Assembly (NCBI GenBank): GCA_958431815.1
Contig: CAUASB010000008.1
Location: forward strand, 25,780-89,779
Reading direction: 5' to 3'
DNA length: 64,000 nt
From: an uncultured Eggerthella sp.
GTDB lineage: Bacteria; Actinomycetota; Coriobacteriia; Coriobacteriales; Eggerthellaceae
Shown here one piece after another: positions 53,403 to 62,052 of the stretch. Both the position numbers and the translations under genes were made by a program. Within the stretch, counting starts at the first letter, position 1. The number at the start of each line of letters is the position of its first letter. The notes below the pieces were generated by a model. That model searched no databases. It worked only from the letters and a program-made list of their open reading frames with translations, and was not told the DNA's origin.

Positions 53403-53813
53403 ATGAGCGCAAGCACTTCAACAGACAAACCGAAAACGAAATTCGCAGCAGTGAAGCAGGCGGCAACGTACTACAGCGTTTCCGCCATGCAAACTGTGCT
53501 CGAATTCGCGGTGTTCGCCATCTTGCAAGCGCTGGGCCTTGCGACCGGCATCGCCAACGGCATTGCCGTGTTCTGCTCCGGAACGTTCAACTTCCTTATG
53601 AACCGCAACATCACGTTCAAGGCTTCCAGCAATTTTTGGCGCAGCGTTGCGCTGTTCGTGCTGCTGTACGTTTGGAACTTCCTGTTCGGCACCTGGTTCA
53701 TCGGCTGGGCCGAAGGCGCCTTTGGCTGCCCGCAAGCTTTGGGTAAGTTCATCACCATGGCCATGCAGGGCATCTGGGGCTTCATCCTGTGTAAGTACGT
53801 CATCTTTAAATAA
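53403..53813 (+). CDS. GtrA family membrane protein
   Basis: This 136-residue protein has four membrane segments and family features AATYYSVSAMQTVLEFAVFA, GTFNFLMNRNITF and the C-terminal WGFILCKYVIF. GtrA proteins are thought to move polyprenol-phosphate-linked sugars across the membrane for glycan decoration. A GT2 of the polyprenol-phosphate-sugar type lies at 44193. The first ATG of the family-like frame is 53403; ATG 53385 is also open. Palindromes of family R bracket it on both sides. Confidence 0.85.
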   Translation: MSASTSTDKPKTKFAAVKQAATYYSVSAMQTVLEFAVFAILQALGLATGIANGIAVFCSGTFNFLMNRNITFKASSNFWRSVALFVLLYVWNFLFGTWFIGWAEGAFGCPQALGKFITMAMQGIWGFILCKYVIFK

Positions 53814-53843
53814 CAAAAAGGGGACGGTCCCCTTTTTGTTATT
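53809..53843. repeat. Perfect 17-bp palindrome overlapping the gtrA-like stop (family R, copy 7)
   Basis: AATAACAAAAAGGGGAC (53809-53825), G, and the exact complement GTCCCCTTTTTGTTATT (53827-53843). The TAA stop at 53811-53813 is inside the left arm, and the T5 in the right arm makes it a likely terminator. Confidence 0.85.
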
Positions 53844-53846
53844 CTC

Positions 53847-53876
53847 TTGCAAAATCGGAACATTTGTTCGCATAAT
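53847..53876 (+). promoter_or_regulatory. SOS promoter: LexA box inside a TTGCAA-N18-CATAAT promoter
   Basis: TTGCAA (53847-53852) and CATAAT (53871-53876) are 18 nt apart. GGAACATTTGTTCG (53857-53870) between them matches the Gram-positive LexA box CGAAC-N4-GTTCG except the first base. The -10 ends 6 nt before the ATG, so the mRNA is probably leaderless. Confidence 0.75.
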
Positions 53877-53882
53877 AGCGGT

Positions 53883-55223
53883 ATGACTTTTCGCGCCAAC
53901 ATACCGAATGCGCCCCGCAGCTGGGAGCGCACGTACATCTGCATCGACCTGAAAACGTTCTACGCCAGCGTCGAATGCGTGGAACGCGGGTGGGACCCCT
54001 TCACCACGAACCTGGTGGTGGCCGATATGAGCCGTACCGAGAAAACCATCTGCCTGGCCATCACGCCCGCCATGAAGCGCCTGGGCGTGAAGAACCGCTG
54101 CCGCATATTCGAGATACCGAAGAACATCCACTACTACCCCGCCAAACCGCGCATGAAGCTGTACATGCAGAAGTCGGTGGAAATCTACCGTATTTACCTG
54201 CAGCGCGTGTGCCCCGAAGACATTCACCCCTATTCCATCGACGAATGCTTCATCGATGCCACGCCGTACCTTTCGCTGTACAACACAACGGCGAAGGAAT
54301 TCGCGCAGGAACTTATCGATGCCGTTATGCAGCAAACGGGCATCACCGCCACGGCCGGCATCGGATCGAACCTCTTCTTGGCGAAGGTGGCACTCGACGT
54401 TACCGCCAAACACAGCCCCGACAACATCGGCATTTTGGACGAACGCTCGTTCAAGGAAACACTGTGGCACCACACGCCCCTTACTGATATATGGGGCATC
54501 GGCCCGGGCATCGCCGCGCGCTTGGCGCACTACGGCGTAACTGACTTGGCGGGCATTGCCGGCATGAGCAAGCGCGTGTTGTTCCGCGAATTCGGCGCCA
54601 ACGCAGAATTCCTCATAGACCATGCCAACGGCATCGAGCCCTGCACCATGGCGCAAATAAAGAACTACAAAGCCAAAACCACCGGCATGGGCAACGGCCA
54701 GGTGCTGGCCTGCGGCTATTCCTATGCCGATGCGAAACTCGTATTGCAGGAAATGGTTGATGGCCTAGTGCTCGATTTACTGGAAAAGCACGCAGTGGCC
54801 GGCGGCATTTCGCTTTCCGTCGGCTACGAGAAACAGCCAGGCCAGCCCCGCGTTGCCATGGCTGCCAACCGCAATGCGCATCGGTTCCCTGCAGGCTACG
54901 CAGGCGGGCAGCGTAAACTGGGCGGGCGCACGGCTAGCTTGCGCAAAATTTCAACGGCCTTCATGGCCCTGTACGAAGAAACGGTGGATCAAAACCGCAA
55001 AATCAAGCGCTTGAACATTGGCCTTACCGGCGTGATGCCTGAAGAATTCGAAGAGATAAGCCTGTTCGACGGCCCCGAGCTTGCACAGGAGCGCCAAATG
55101 CAGAAAACCATGCTGGCCGTGAAAACCAAGTTTGGCGCCAATGCCTTGCTACGCGGTTCCAGCCTTATGAAGGCTTCCACCGTGCACGAGCGAAACGAAC
55201 AAGTAGGCGGACACCACGCCTAG
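53883..55223 (+). CDS. SOS-regulated Y-family DNA polymerase (UvrX/UmuC type)
   Basis: This 446-residue translesion polymerase has the N-terminal catalytic motif YICIDLKTFYASVECVERGW and the second acidic motif YSIDECFIDAT. It also has the helix-hairpin-helix GIGPGIAARLAHYGVTDLAG and a C-terminal little-finger domain. ATG 53883 begins right behind a LexA-box promoter, and the MTFRAN start is preferred over 53847. A YolD-like gene lies downstream, as in many Gram-positive polymerase operons. It should be induced by DNA damage and increase mutation. Confidence 0.9.
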   Translation: MTFRANIPNAPRSWERTYICIDLKTFYASVECVERGWDPFTTNLVVADMSRTEKTICLAITPAMKRLGVKNRCRIFEIPKNIHYYPAKPRMKLYMQKSVEIYRIYLQRVCPEDIHPYSIDECFIDATPYLSLYNTTAKEFAQELIDAVMQQTGITATAGIGSNLFLAKVALDVTAKHSPDNIGILDERSFKETLWHHTPLTDIWGIGPGIAARLAHYGVTDLAGIAGMSKRVLFREFGANAEFLIDHANGIEPCTMAQIKNYKAKTTGMGNGQVLACGYSYADAKLVLQEMVDGLVLDLLEKHAVAGGISLSVGYEKQPGQPRVAMAANRNAHRFPAGYAGGQRKLGGRTASLRKISTAFMALYEETVDQNRKIKRLNIGLTGVMPEEFEEISLFDGPELAQERQMQKTMLAVKTKFGANALLRGSSLMKASTVHERNEQVGGHHA

Positions 55224-55378
55224 GCCACGTGTGAACGCGCGCGCTCGCTGAGCAAAGCCCGCCTTCTGCCCAACAGACTCAGCGCACCGCCCAGCAAAGC
55301 CACCGCACCCAACATCCACAGCATCACAAGCCCCGATAAGCCCAACCAAAAAGAACAGCCTCGTACGCAAGGAGCACC

Positions 55379-55726
55379 ATGCCCAACTACGAAGAAGAAA
55401 CCTGGCGACGCATAGCCCCCGAAGACAGAGCCCGTCAATTCATGCCCTTCGCCGCACTGCGCGGCTACTACGACTTGGTGCGCGAAGCCGAATACGTGCC
55501 CGAGCCGCGCCGTCCCATCACCGAAGAGCGCAGCCGCAAGCTCAGCGAAACCGCCGCGCGCATAAAGCCACGCACGCTAGCAAGTGCCACTTACTACGAC
55601 GGCCGCGCCTACCGCACCATCACGGGCGTGGTAACCCAAATCAGCTGCGACCTTAAAACCATCCAGATTCTAAAAACCACTATCAGCTTCAACGACCTCT
55701 GGGAATTGAAAGTTTTGAATCTATAA
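55379..55726 (+). CDS. YolD-like partner of the Y-family polymerase
   Basis: This 115-residue protein has RQFMPFAALRGYYDLVREAE and ends with a beta-rich part (RTITGVVTQISCDLKTIQIL), the usual YolD-domain layout. YolD proteins are encoded next to UvrX/UmuC-like polymerases and are considered their UmuD-like partners. It follows the polymerase gene by 155 bp and has AAGGAG before its start. Confidence 0.85.
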   Translation: MPNYEEETWRRIAPEDRARQFMPFAALRGYYDLVREAEYVPEPRRPITEERSRKLSETAARIKPRTLASATYYDGRAYRTITGVVTQISCDLKTIQILKTTISFNDLWELKVLNL

Positions 55727-55809
55727 GCAAAGGCAACTACAAGCTCAATTTCAGTCCCTCAGCTCTTCGTGCACCTTCCTTTAGGTTGAATCGCATTCTT
55801 GCCTCAACA

Positions 55810-55848
55810 GAATTTAGCGAAAAACAAGGATGCTTTTTCGCTAAATTC
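55810..55848. terminator. AT-rich 15-bp hairpin after the yolD-like gene
   Basis: GAATTTAGCGAAAAA (55810-55824) pairs perfectly with TTTTTCGCTAAATTC (55834-55848) over CAAGGATGC. It lies 84 bp past the stop, and a terminator or another intergenic palindrome is likely. Confidence 0.55.
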
Positions 55849-55896
55849 TCTTACCGCAAATCGGAACAATAAAGCCAGCGGTAAAACTTCACGGCA

Positions 55897-55918
55897 CGAT
55901 TGGGGGGGGCACCAATCG
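55897..55918. repeat. Hairpin with a G8 tract in its loop
   Basis: CGATTGG (55897-55903) and CCAATCG (55912-55918) pair. The run of eight G (55902-55909) extends from the arm into the loop. It lies about 140 bp upstream of the small membrane peptide gene and could vary in length by slippage. Confidence 0.5.
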
Positions 55919-56056
55919 CTCACTCAATGAAACTTTGCGGGCAGGATCAGGCATTCAATGGTCCAAACGTGGACATTTGCAGCGGTTTGGGGAAAATGGG
56001 AGCAGCAGTGTCCGCCGAATTCTGCGGGTGGTACTCCAACAAGAAAGGAGCCCACT

Positions 56057-56173
56057 ATGGAAACGATTCTGCTTCTTGCAGCTTGCTGCACGATACTAAG
56101 CCTTACGCTCAATATATGGGACCGTACTCAACGCAGGATGAAACGGGGAAAGAAAATGGTGCATCGAAAGTAA
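56057..56173 (+). CDS. 38-residue membrane peptide, candidate type I toxin
   Basis: The reading frame METILLLAACCTILSLTLNI continues with a basic tail WDRTQRRMKRGKKMVHRK. A single hydrophobic helix followed by a strongly cationic C-terminus is typical of type I toxin peptides. The ribosome site AAAGGAG is at ideal distance from ATG 56057. Right after the stop is a hairpin that acts as a terminator for a transcript from the opposite strand. A strong convergent promoter lies 100 bp further on. I see no sequence family match by eye. It could instead be an ordinary small membrane protein. Confidence 0.55.
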   Translation: METILLLAACCTILSLTLNIWDRTQRRMKRGKKMVHRK

Positions 56174-56265
56174 AAAAGCTGGGCAAAAATACCCAGCCTA
56201 AACAATATCTGCACCACCCGTAGCTAATCCACTTCCACACGGTTAGTATTGGCAGGCGCTGCGAT
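56172..56265 (-). ncRNA. Candidate antisense RNA (antitoxin) convergent to the small peptide gene
   Basis: An extended -10 promoter (56272-56302) faces the peptide gene. Transcription from about 56265 would end at GCTGGG-N8-CCCAGC followed by six T (56172-56197), giving about 94 nt. The T tract overlaps the peptide's stop codon. The RNA would be complementary to the 3' untranslated part of the peptide mRNA. No ORF lies within it. Confidence 0.45.
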
Positions 56266-56271
56266 TTCTAC

Positions 56272-56302
56272 ATTATAGCATGAAAGCCACGACACCACTC
56301 AA
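56272..56302 (-). promoter_or_regulatory. Extended -10 promoter driving the antisense RNA
   Basis: On the minus strand TGC-TATAAT (56272-56280) is a consensus extended -10, with TTGAGT (56297-56302) 19 nt upstream. Confidence 0.6.
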
Positions 56303-56470
56303 CCAGCACTACATCTGATGCATGAAACCAAGCAAGCACCCTAAAGCAGAAACAATATAAATGGAGCCGAAAGGGGCTTCAAGCTAACCTTCCCCATTGA
56401 GGGCCAACGATGGTCGATTCAAAGAGGTCAAATGCCCTCCGTTCTCAACACCACGATGCCCAAACTCCAA

Positions 56471-56528
56471 TCTTGTCTTCCTAGGAGACAAGAAAAGTAC
56501 CAATCTTGTCTTCCAGGAAGACAAGATT
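56471..56528. repeat. Two adjacent near-identical palindromes
   Basis: TCTTGTCTTCC-TA-GGAGACAAGA (56471-56493, one bulge) is followed at 56502-56528 by AATCTTGTCTTCC-A-GGAAGACAAGATT, a perfect 13-bp palindrome around one base. They lie beyond the 3' end of the nitrilase gene. This is a second palindrome type with the same one-base centre as family R. Confidence 0.7.
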
Positions 56529-56616
56529 CAGAAGCCGGCCGAACTGAGCGGCGCCACGCATCACTCCCAAGTACCCGTGATCGCAACTCGCAAAGAAACA
56601 AGCGAAACAGCATCGC

Positions 56617-57411
56617 CTAATACAACTGCGGCCTGCGATGCTGAAGCACAGGCATGCGGCTTCGCACTTCGTCGATTGCGGAAAGGTCTACGGTAGCAAC
56701 CACCAGTTCCTCTGCCGCACCGCCTTCGGCAAGCGCAACGCCATCGGGCCCGAATACCACGCTTCGTCCGATGTAGCCCGAATCAGCACGACTTACGCCC
56801 GCCACAAAAATCTCGTTCTCGATGGCGCGCGCCGAAAGCAACGTGCGCCACTGCTGCACCTTCAGCGGCCCATCTACCCATGCTGCAGGATTAATAAGCA
56901 CCTGGCACCCACGCAACGCCGCAAAGCGCGCAACTTCCGGGAAACGAAGGTCATAGCAAATGGAAAGCCCGATGCGCCCAAACGGCGTATCCACGGGCGA
57001 AAACAAACAGTCGCCCGAAGCCATGCGATCGGATTCACGCGTGAAATCGGTGTCGAACAGGTGAACCTTGCGGTACACCCCGCGCTTCACACCATCGGAG
57101 CCCACCAGCACCGCCGTATTGAAGGGGTTGCCGCAATCGTTGCGCTCGTTCGCGGTATACACCAGCCACAGCCCGTATTTTGCCGCCAAGGCGTCCATAG
57201 CGCAGCAAAACGGCCCGTCCAACGGCTGAGCCGCATCATGGAAAGCAGCAAGACCCTCCTCGTAACGCGTCATAAGCGATTCAGGGAACACCAGCACCTG
57301 CACGCCATGCTGCTGGGCGCGCTTGCACCAGTCTTCAGCCATCTCCAACACGGCAGCAGTACCCGAAACGGCAGGATGGCAACACTGCGCCAGCCCCAAT
57401 ACAAACGACAT
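56617..57411 (-). CDS. Nitrilase-superfamily carbon-nitrogen hydrolase (omega-amidase-like)
   Basis: This 264-residue hydrolase has the full catalytic set: Glu44 in VFPESLM, Lys115 in YRKVHLFD and Cys152 in SICYDLRFPEV. YRKVHLFD and CYDLRFPE are typical of omega-amidases that hydrolyse alpha-ketoglutaramate-type amides, but close relatives act on other amides. The length is normal. It is solitary and ends near tandem palindromes. Confidence 0.88.
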   Translation of the reverse strand: MSFVLGLAQCCHPAVSGTAAVLEMAEDWCKRAQQHGVQVLVFPESLMTRYEEGLAAFHDAAQPLDGPFCCAMDALAAKYGLWLVYTANERNDCGNPFNTAVLVGSDGVKRGVYRKVHLFDTDFTRESDRMASGDCLFSPVDTPFGRIGLSICYDLRFPEVARFAALRGCQVLINPAAWVDGPLKVQQWRTLLSARAIENEIFVAGVSRADSGYIGRSVVFGPDGVALAEGGAAEELVVATVDLSAIDEVRSRMPVLQHRRPQLY

Positions 57412-57483
57412 GCCAATCCCCTTTCAAACCAAAAGCAGGCCCGAAGCCAAAGGAACTTCGAACCTGCTTTATTCTCCCACTAA

Positions 57484-57521
57484 AAAAGTGAATGGACCGG
57501 GTTCAAGCCCAGTCCATCCAC
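57484..57521 (-). terminator. Intrinsic terminator of the repeat surface protein gene
   Basis: On the minus strand GTGGATGGACTGGG pairs, with two mismatches, with CCCGGTCCATTCAC over CTTGAA, followed by six T. Confidence 0.8.
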
Positions 57522-57561
57522 CTGCTAGTACTTCTGCCTAGTTAGGCAGTATGTGCACTAT

Positions 57562-60500
57562 TTAGTTGTTGCGACGGCGACGAAGCAGTGCAGCAGCTGC
57601 GGCCAGGAGGCCAGCGATGCCACCGATGCCTGCTACAGCAGCAGCGTTGGTTGCATCAGAGGTCTGAGGAGCCTCGGAAGACTGATCGGTGCCTTCCTGC
57701 TCGCCAGTTGCCTGGTTGTCAGCAGCAGTGGTTGCCTCGGTGCTCTCGGTTGCGCCCTGATTACCGTTGTTGTCGGTAGTTGCACCCTGGTTGCCGTTAT
57801 CGTCAGCCTTAGGCGTTTCGTTCTTTACATAGAAGGCGTAGTAGGTAACGTCCTCGTTAACGGGCTGAGTGAAGTCGACCTGGTTGAAGTCTTTGCCGTC
57901 ATCACCCAAGGTGGAAGACCAGCCCTTGAAGGTGTAACCAGGATAGGAAGGATCAGTGGGCTGGGTTGCAGTTGCGCCCTTCTCGATCTCCTCAGTGTTC
58001 GTGGTCTTGTTGAAGTTGTCAACAAACTTAACGGTTACCTTCTCGGCAGGAGCAGGAGCAGCTTCGTACATTGCATATACGTTGATGCCATCGCCGGTTA
58101 CCGTTGCGTCAGCAGGAACAGGTACGGTGCCTTCGTTGTCAGTCCAGCCCCAACCAGTGAACTGCTTACCCTCGGGAGCGTTCTCCTTAGCAAGATCGGT
58201 ATAAGCATCGAGCTCGTCAAGCAGGTTTGCGCCCTCTTCAAGTGCAGGCGAAGCCTTCGGAGTGGTTTCGTCCCCACCGTAGTAAATGTTTACCTGATGG
58301 GAAGCAACTTCCTCGTACATTGCGTAAACAGCAAGGTCGGAACGAACCGTGGTGCTGGCGTCGAACGGAACAAGACCTTCGTCTCCGTACATGCCCCAAC
58401 CGGTGAAGCGCATGCCTTCAGGAGCCTTAGCGATAGCGTCGGCGAGCAGATCCTCGTCCTGGCCGATGGTGTCAAGCAGGTTGGCATCGTAACCAGCGGT
58501 AAGCTGCGCAGCCTCAACCTGATCATCGCCGTAACCAACGGAAACGCTTACGGTGTACTCGGCGTCAACATACTTAGCCTGTACGGTCATTTCGCCCATT
58601 ACAGTATCTTCAGCGTTGATGTCAACGCCTTCAGAGTACTGCCAGTTGCTGAAGCCCTTACCTTCAGGAGCCTGATCCTCAGCAGCAGCGGAGCACTGGT
58701 CCAGAGCCTCGAGCAGGTTTGCGCCCTTCTTCACGCTGATGGTTTCAGCGGGATTGATGGTGTCGGAACCGTAAATTACATGAACGTCATAGCTCTCAAC
58801 GTCCTTGTAGCTTGCATATACAGCAACGTCTGCAGCCATGGTTGCGTCTTCGGCAACCGCAGTGCCGTCAGACCAGGTCCAACCAGCGAATTCCTTGCCA
58901 GCAGGAGCAGCAGCCTCGGCCTCATCCTGGTAAGCGGAAAGAACGTCGTTGATGTTAACGCCCTCGGCTACGTCAACATTTTTCTGGATAGCATAAGGAT
59001 CGTCGCTCATGCCGCCGATGCTCAGGGTGTAGCTCTCAACAGCAGCATACTTTGCGTATACGCTGATGTCGCCCGTTACCGTAGTGTTGGAGTCGATGAG
59101 GTCGCCGTTAGACCACGCCCAACCAATGAACTTTTGGCCTTCGGGAGCCATGGACTTAGCCTTATCGGTGTAAGCGGAGAGGGACTGAAGGAGGTTCTTG
59201 TCCTTCTTTACCGAAGCTGCATCGATTTCCTCGCCATAGCCTTCGCCACCGAATACGTCAACGGTGAAGAACTTGTCCTCGTACTGAGCGTATACCTGAA
59301 CGTTGCTGGAAACCGTGGTGGTTGCTACAACAGGTACGAACTTGCCATTAACAAGCGTTGCCCAGCCGGTGAATTCCTTGCCGGAAGGAGCGTTGCCCTT
59401 AGCCTGCTGCTCATAGCCAGCCAAAGCGTCCTTCAGAGAGTCGCCATCCTTAACGGTAACGGTGCCAAGGGTGGAAGTACCAGAGTTTACGGTAACGGTG
59501 TGTTCGCTAACAACGTCCTCGAACATTGCGTATACAGCAGCATCGCCCTTTACCTCGTCGGTAAGAGAAATCTTGTGCATGCTGTCATCGCCATACATGC
59601 CCCAGCCGATGAATTTCTTGCCTGCTGCTGCAGCATTATCCTTAGCGGATTGCTCGTAGGGCTTAAGGGCATCGTAGTAGGTGGTGCCATCCTCAACGTC
59701 TACGGTAGCGGATGCGCCGCCCATATCAACGGTCAGCGTGTGCTTTACAACGTCAACGTGCTTCTTAACCTGAGCGAGGAGGGTATCGCCATCCTTGGCA
59801 AATACGTAAGATTCAGAACCCTTGTTCTGAACAAAGTTGACATCATAACCTTCGGGAACCTGAATGAGATATTGGAGGTCGGTCTTGCCGTCAGTCTTGA
59901 TGGTCTGGTTGCGGTAAGTAGCCGTGAAGCCGTCGGTTGCACCGAGGGTGTTGCCCTGCTCGTCAACGAACTCGATGGTTACGTTAACGCCCTCTTCAGT
60001 AGCTGCCTTCTTAGGAGCGTACTTGGCCTCAACCCAAACACTATCCGATAACAGTATATCGTCGATATCGTTGCCGATAATGCCAGTGGAACCGGAGAAG
60101 CCCCAACCGCTGAATTCCGTTCCTTCGGGAGCAGCAGCCTTAGCTTTGTCGGTGAAGTCTGCAAGTGCATCAAGCAGGCTGGAACCCTTTTCAGCAGTAG
60201 CGGTGTATTCCTTCTGGGAATCGCCATAGCCAACTGCATAGGTGAAGTTAACTTCCTGGGTAGCCTGCTGAGTCTTCTTAACGCGAACAGTTACAGTATC
60301 GCCCTGGCTGGCGCCATAAGCAGAGCCGCTCCCGTTAAAAATGCTATCTACCGGGTTTGCATCAAGGTACTCATAACCAGAAGGAAGAGTGATGTAATCG
60401 CCCAGATAGCCCTTCGCGTCAACGGTCAGATTGGTATTAACGTCAATATCAGTCGACGGAATCGCTTTCCAGTTCTCGTCAACGAAGCTAACTTTTACGT

Positions 60501-60654
60501 TTACGTAGTTGTCGGTATCCGTTGCTGCCTGGGTAGCAGGCTTGTTCACATCCTGATCTGGTTCGTCAGCCAATGCCACTGCAGGCACGCTGCCGAGAGC
60601 AAGCGTCAAGCTCAGGCTTGCCGCAATCGCTTTCTTCGTTTGTGAATCCTTCAT
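57562..60654 (-). CDS. Large repeat-containing wall-anchored surface protein
   Basis: This 1030-residue protein has a signal peptide ending near VALADE, then an N-terminal region. Eight repeats of about 78-87 residues follow, each with a Leu-rich helix, APEGxxFxGW, and a closing VYAxYxxVxS. A shorter unit (YPGYTFKGWSSTLGDDGKDF) of standard InlB B-repeat type comes next. The end has a Gln/Asn/Thr linker and a sorting signal: PQTSD, a hydrophobic stretch (VAGIGGIAGLLAAAAALL) and RRRRNN. It is probably an adhesin-like stalk anchored by a sortase. The repeats are diverged, so recent slippage is unlikely. It has its own terminator and appears monocistronic. Confidence 0.88.
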   Translation of the reverse strand: MKDSQTKKAIAASLSLTLALGSVPAVALADEPDQDVNKPATQAATDTDNYVNVKVSFVDENWKAIPSTDIDVNTNLTVDAKGYLGDYITLPSGYEYLDANPVDSIFNGSGSAYGASQGDTVTVRVKKTQQATQEVNFTYAVGYGDSQKEYTATAEKGSSLLDALADFTDKAKAAAPEGTEFSGWGFSGSTGIIGNDIDDILLSDSVWVEAKYAPKKAATEEGVNVTIEFVDEQGNTLGATDGFTATYRNQTIKTDGKTDLQYLIQVPEGYDVNFVQNKGSESYVFAKDGDTLLAQVKKHVDVVKHTLTVDMGGASATVDVEDGTTYYDALKPYEQSAKDNAAAAGKKFIGWGMYGDDSMHKISLTDEVKGDAAVYAMFEDVVSEHTVTVNSGTSTLGTVTVKDGDSLKDALAGYEQQAKGNAPSGKEFTGWATLVNGKFVPVVATTTVSSNVQVYAQYEDKFFTVDVFGGEGYGEEIDAASVKKDKNLLQSLSAYTDKAKSMAPEGQKFIGWAWSNGDLIDSNTTVTGDISVYAKYAAVESYTLSIGGMSDDPYAIQKNVDVAEGVNINDVLSAYQDEAEAAAPAGKEFAGWTWSDGTAVAEDATMAADVAVYASYKDVESYDVHVIYGSDTINPAETISVKKGANLLEALDQCSAAAEDQAPEGKGFSNWQYSEGVDINAEDTVMGEMTVQAKYVDAEYTVSVSVGYGDDQVEAAQLTAGYDANLLDTIGQDEDLLADAIAKAPEGMRFTGWGMYGDEGLVPFDASTTVRSDLAVYAMYEEVASHQVNIYYGGDETTPKASPALEEGANLLDELDAYTDLAKENAPEGKQFTGWGWTDNEGTVPVPADATVTGDGINVYAMYEAAPAPAEKVTVKFVDNFNKTTNTEEIEKGATATQPTDPSYPGYTFKGWSSTLGDDGKDFNQVDFTQPVNEDVTYYAFYVKNETPKADDNGNQGATTDNNGNQGATESTEATTAADNQATGEQEGTDQSSEAPQTSDATNAAAVAGIGGIAGLLAAAAALLRRRRNN

Positions 60655-60949
60655 TTAGTCTCCTTTTTATACTGCATTAGCCTGCTGACACTCCATCAGG
60701 CATGGTTAGCTTTTTCTGTACAGGTAATGAAACCGCAGATAACAAGGAGTTCGTTGCGCAACATCCGTAACTGTTTCGTTTACCACCTTTTCTTAATATC
60801 CATAACCCTCCCCTAGCAATTCCACGCGAACCGATAGCCAAAACGAGTTATTGCCTCGCGTTTCTACGATAAAATGCGATGTGCACCCCTCTGACGGTGT
60901 GTTTTTCAGCTAACAAATGGCATCCGCCCTGCAGGAAGGAAGGCTCGTC

Positions 60950-61966
60950 GTGGAAACCCCAAGCTCCTACATGTTTGCTGACCTTCGCGCATTTGGCGGC
61001 ATCACTAATAAAGAAGCAGCCAAAAAACTGCTCACGTCCGAAACCAACTACGGCGGCGTTGCTCCGCGCGACCGAATTAACGAGCGAACGTTCCTTTCAC
61101 GTCAGATCGTTCACGCAACGCCCAACAACGTTCACCCGGAGTTCTTCACCGACTTCGCCCAAAGCTCGCAAACCATTACCGGCAAAATCGTTTCCAACTT
61201 AGGCACGCCTACCGCGCACGAGGAAACCATCGCCCATTACGGCGGCATCGCCGCCGAAACCATGGCAAGCTTGCTTACGCAGTATTCGCTAGACGGCAAT
61301 CTGTACCGCAACGCCGTGCTACGCGTTAAGGCGGCGCCCTTCCAAGCGCAGGCTGACAAAGCAGTGCTGCTGGTTATGCTGTTCTTAATTTCCGGCTGCC
61401 TGGCCAATCCGGACGCTGCTGTTAAGTCGGCACGTAAGTTCATGGAACAGAAGCTGGCGTTCGCGTTTTCCACGCTTCAGCCCGAATTCAGCGCTAATGC
61501 CGCCAGCCCTGCTAAAGCTGCCAAGCCAAGCCGTTTGGGCCTTATCCGCATCGACAACGGCATCGCACGTTCTTCGGTATACCCGCTTTCCACTGGCAAG
61601 GAAGGCACGCTTATCGGGCTTCTTGCCACAGGCAAGAACGGTATCAACGACGTGGACATTGATGTTTCGCGCAAGCACTTACGCGTTTTCAAGCACGGCA
61701 ACGCCTGGTTTGCTCAGGGGCTTGGCTCAACAAACGGCACCACGCTGCTTTCGGGCGCCGATAAAAGCATTCACGTGGTAGAGCCGGTGCTTAGCTGCAA
61801 GGCGGCAGAGCCCTGTCCGCCCGTGCGCATCCACCACGGCGACACGCTGCGCCTTGGCTCCACCACGCAATTCCTGGTTCTGCAAATTGCCGACAAGGAA
61901 ATGCCCATGCTTTCTAGCCACCAGGAAAGCACCACGTACCATCACACCGACCTTCCCACTGCGTAA
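60950..61966 (+). CDS. FHA-domain protein with an unrecognised N-terminal domain
   Basis: This 338-residue protein has a C-terminal FHA domain from about residue 220: GTLIGLL, DVSRKHLRVF, GLGSTNGTTLLSG and HHGDTLRLGSTTQFLV, including the phosphothreonine-binding Arg/Ser/Asn positions. The first 190 residues are helical and match nothing I know. GTG 60950 is preferred because GGAAGGAAGG stands 6 nt upstream; ATG 60917 in the same frame is possible. A protein kinase gene follows after 86 bp, so it is probably the phospho-binding partner or substrate of that kinase. Confidence 0.8.
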   Translation: METPSSYMFADLRAFGGITNKEAAKKLLTSETNYGGVAPRDRINERTFLSRQIVHATPNNVHPEFFTDFAQSSQTITGKIVSNLGTPTAHEETIAHYGGIAAETMASLLTQYSLDGNLYRNAVLRVKAAPFQAQADKAVLLVMLFLISGCLANPDAAVKSARKFMEQKLAFAFSTLQPEFSANAASPAKAAKPSRLGLIRIDNGIARSSVYPLSTGKEGTLIGLLATGKNGINDVDIDVSRKHLRVFKHGNAWFAQGLGSTNGTTLLSGADKSIHVVEPVLSCKAAEPCPPVRIHHGDTLRLGSTTQFLVLQIADKEMPMLSSHQESTTYHHTDLPTA

Positions 61967-62052
61967 GCAAGCCCGCTAAGCACCAATGGCTGCATTGTCG
62001 CGCAACAAATTAACGCTGCCCAAGACGAGCATCTGCTAGAAGGATTTCTACT

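Noticed and set aside
57553..60051. 832-codon open frame on the plus strand
   Set aside because: It lies antisense to the repeat surface protein, and its Ser/Val/Leu-rich periodicity mirrors the repeats.
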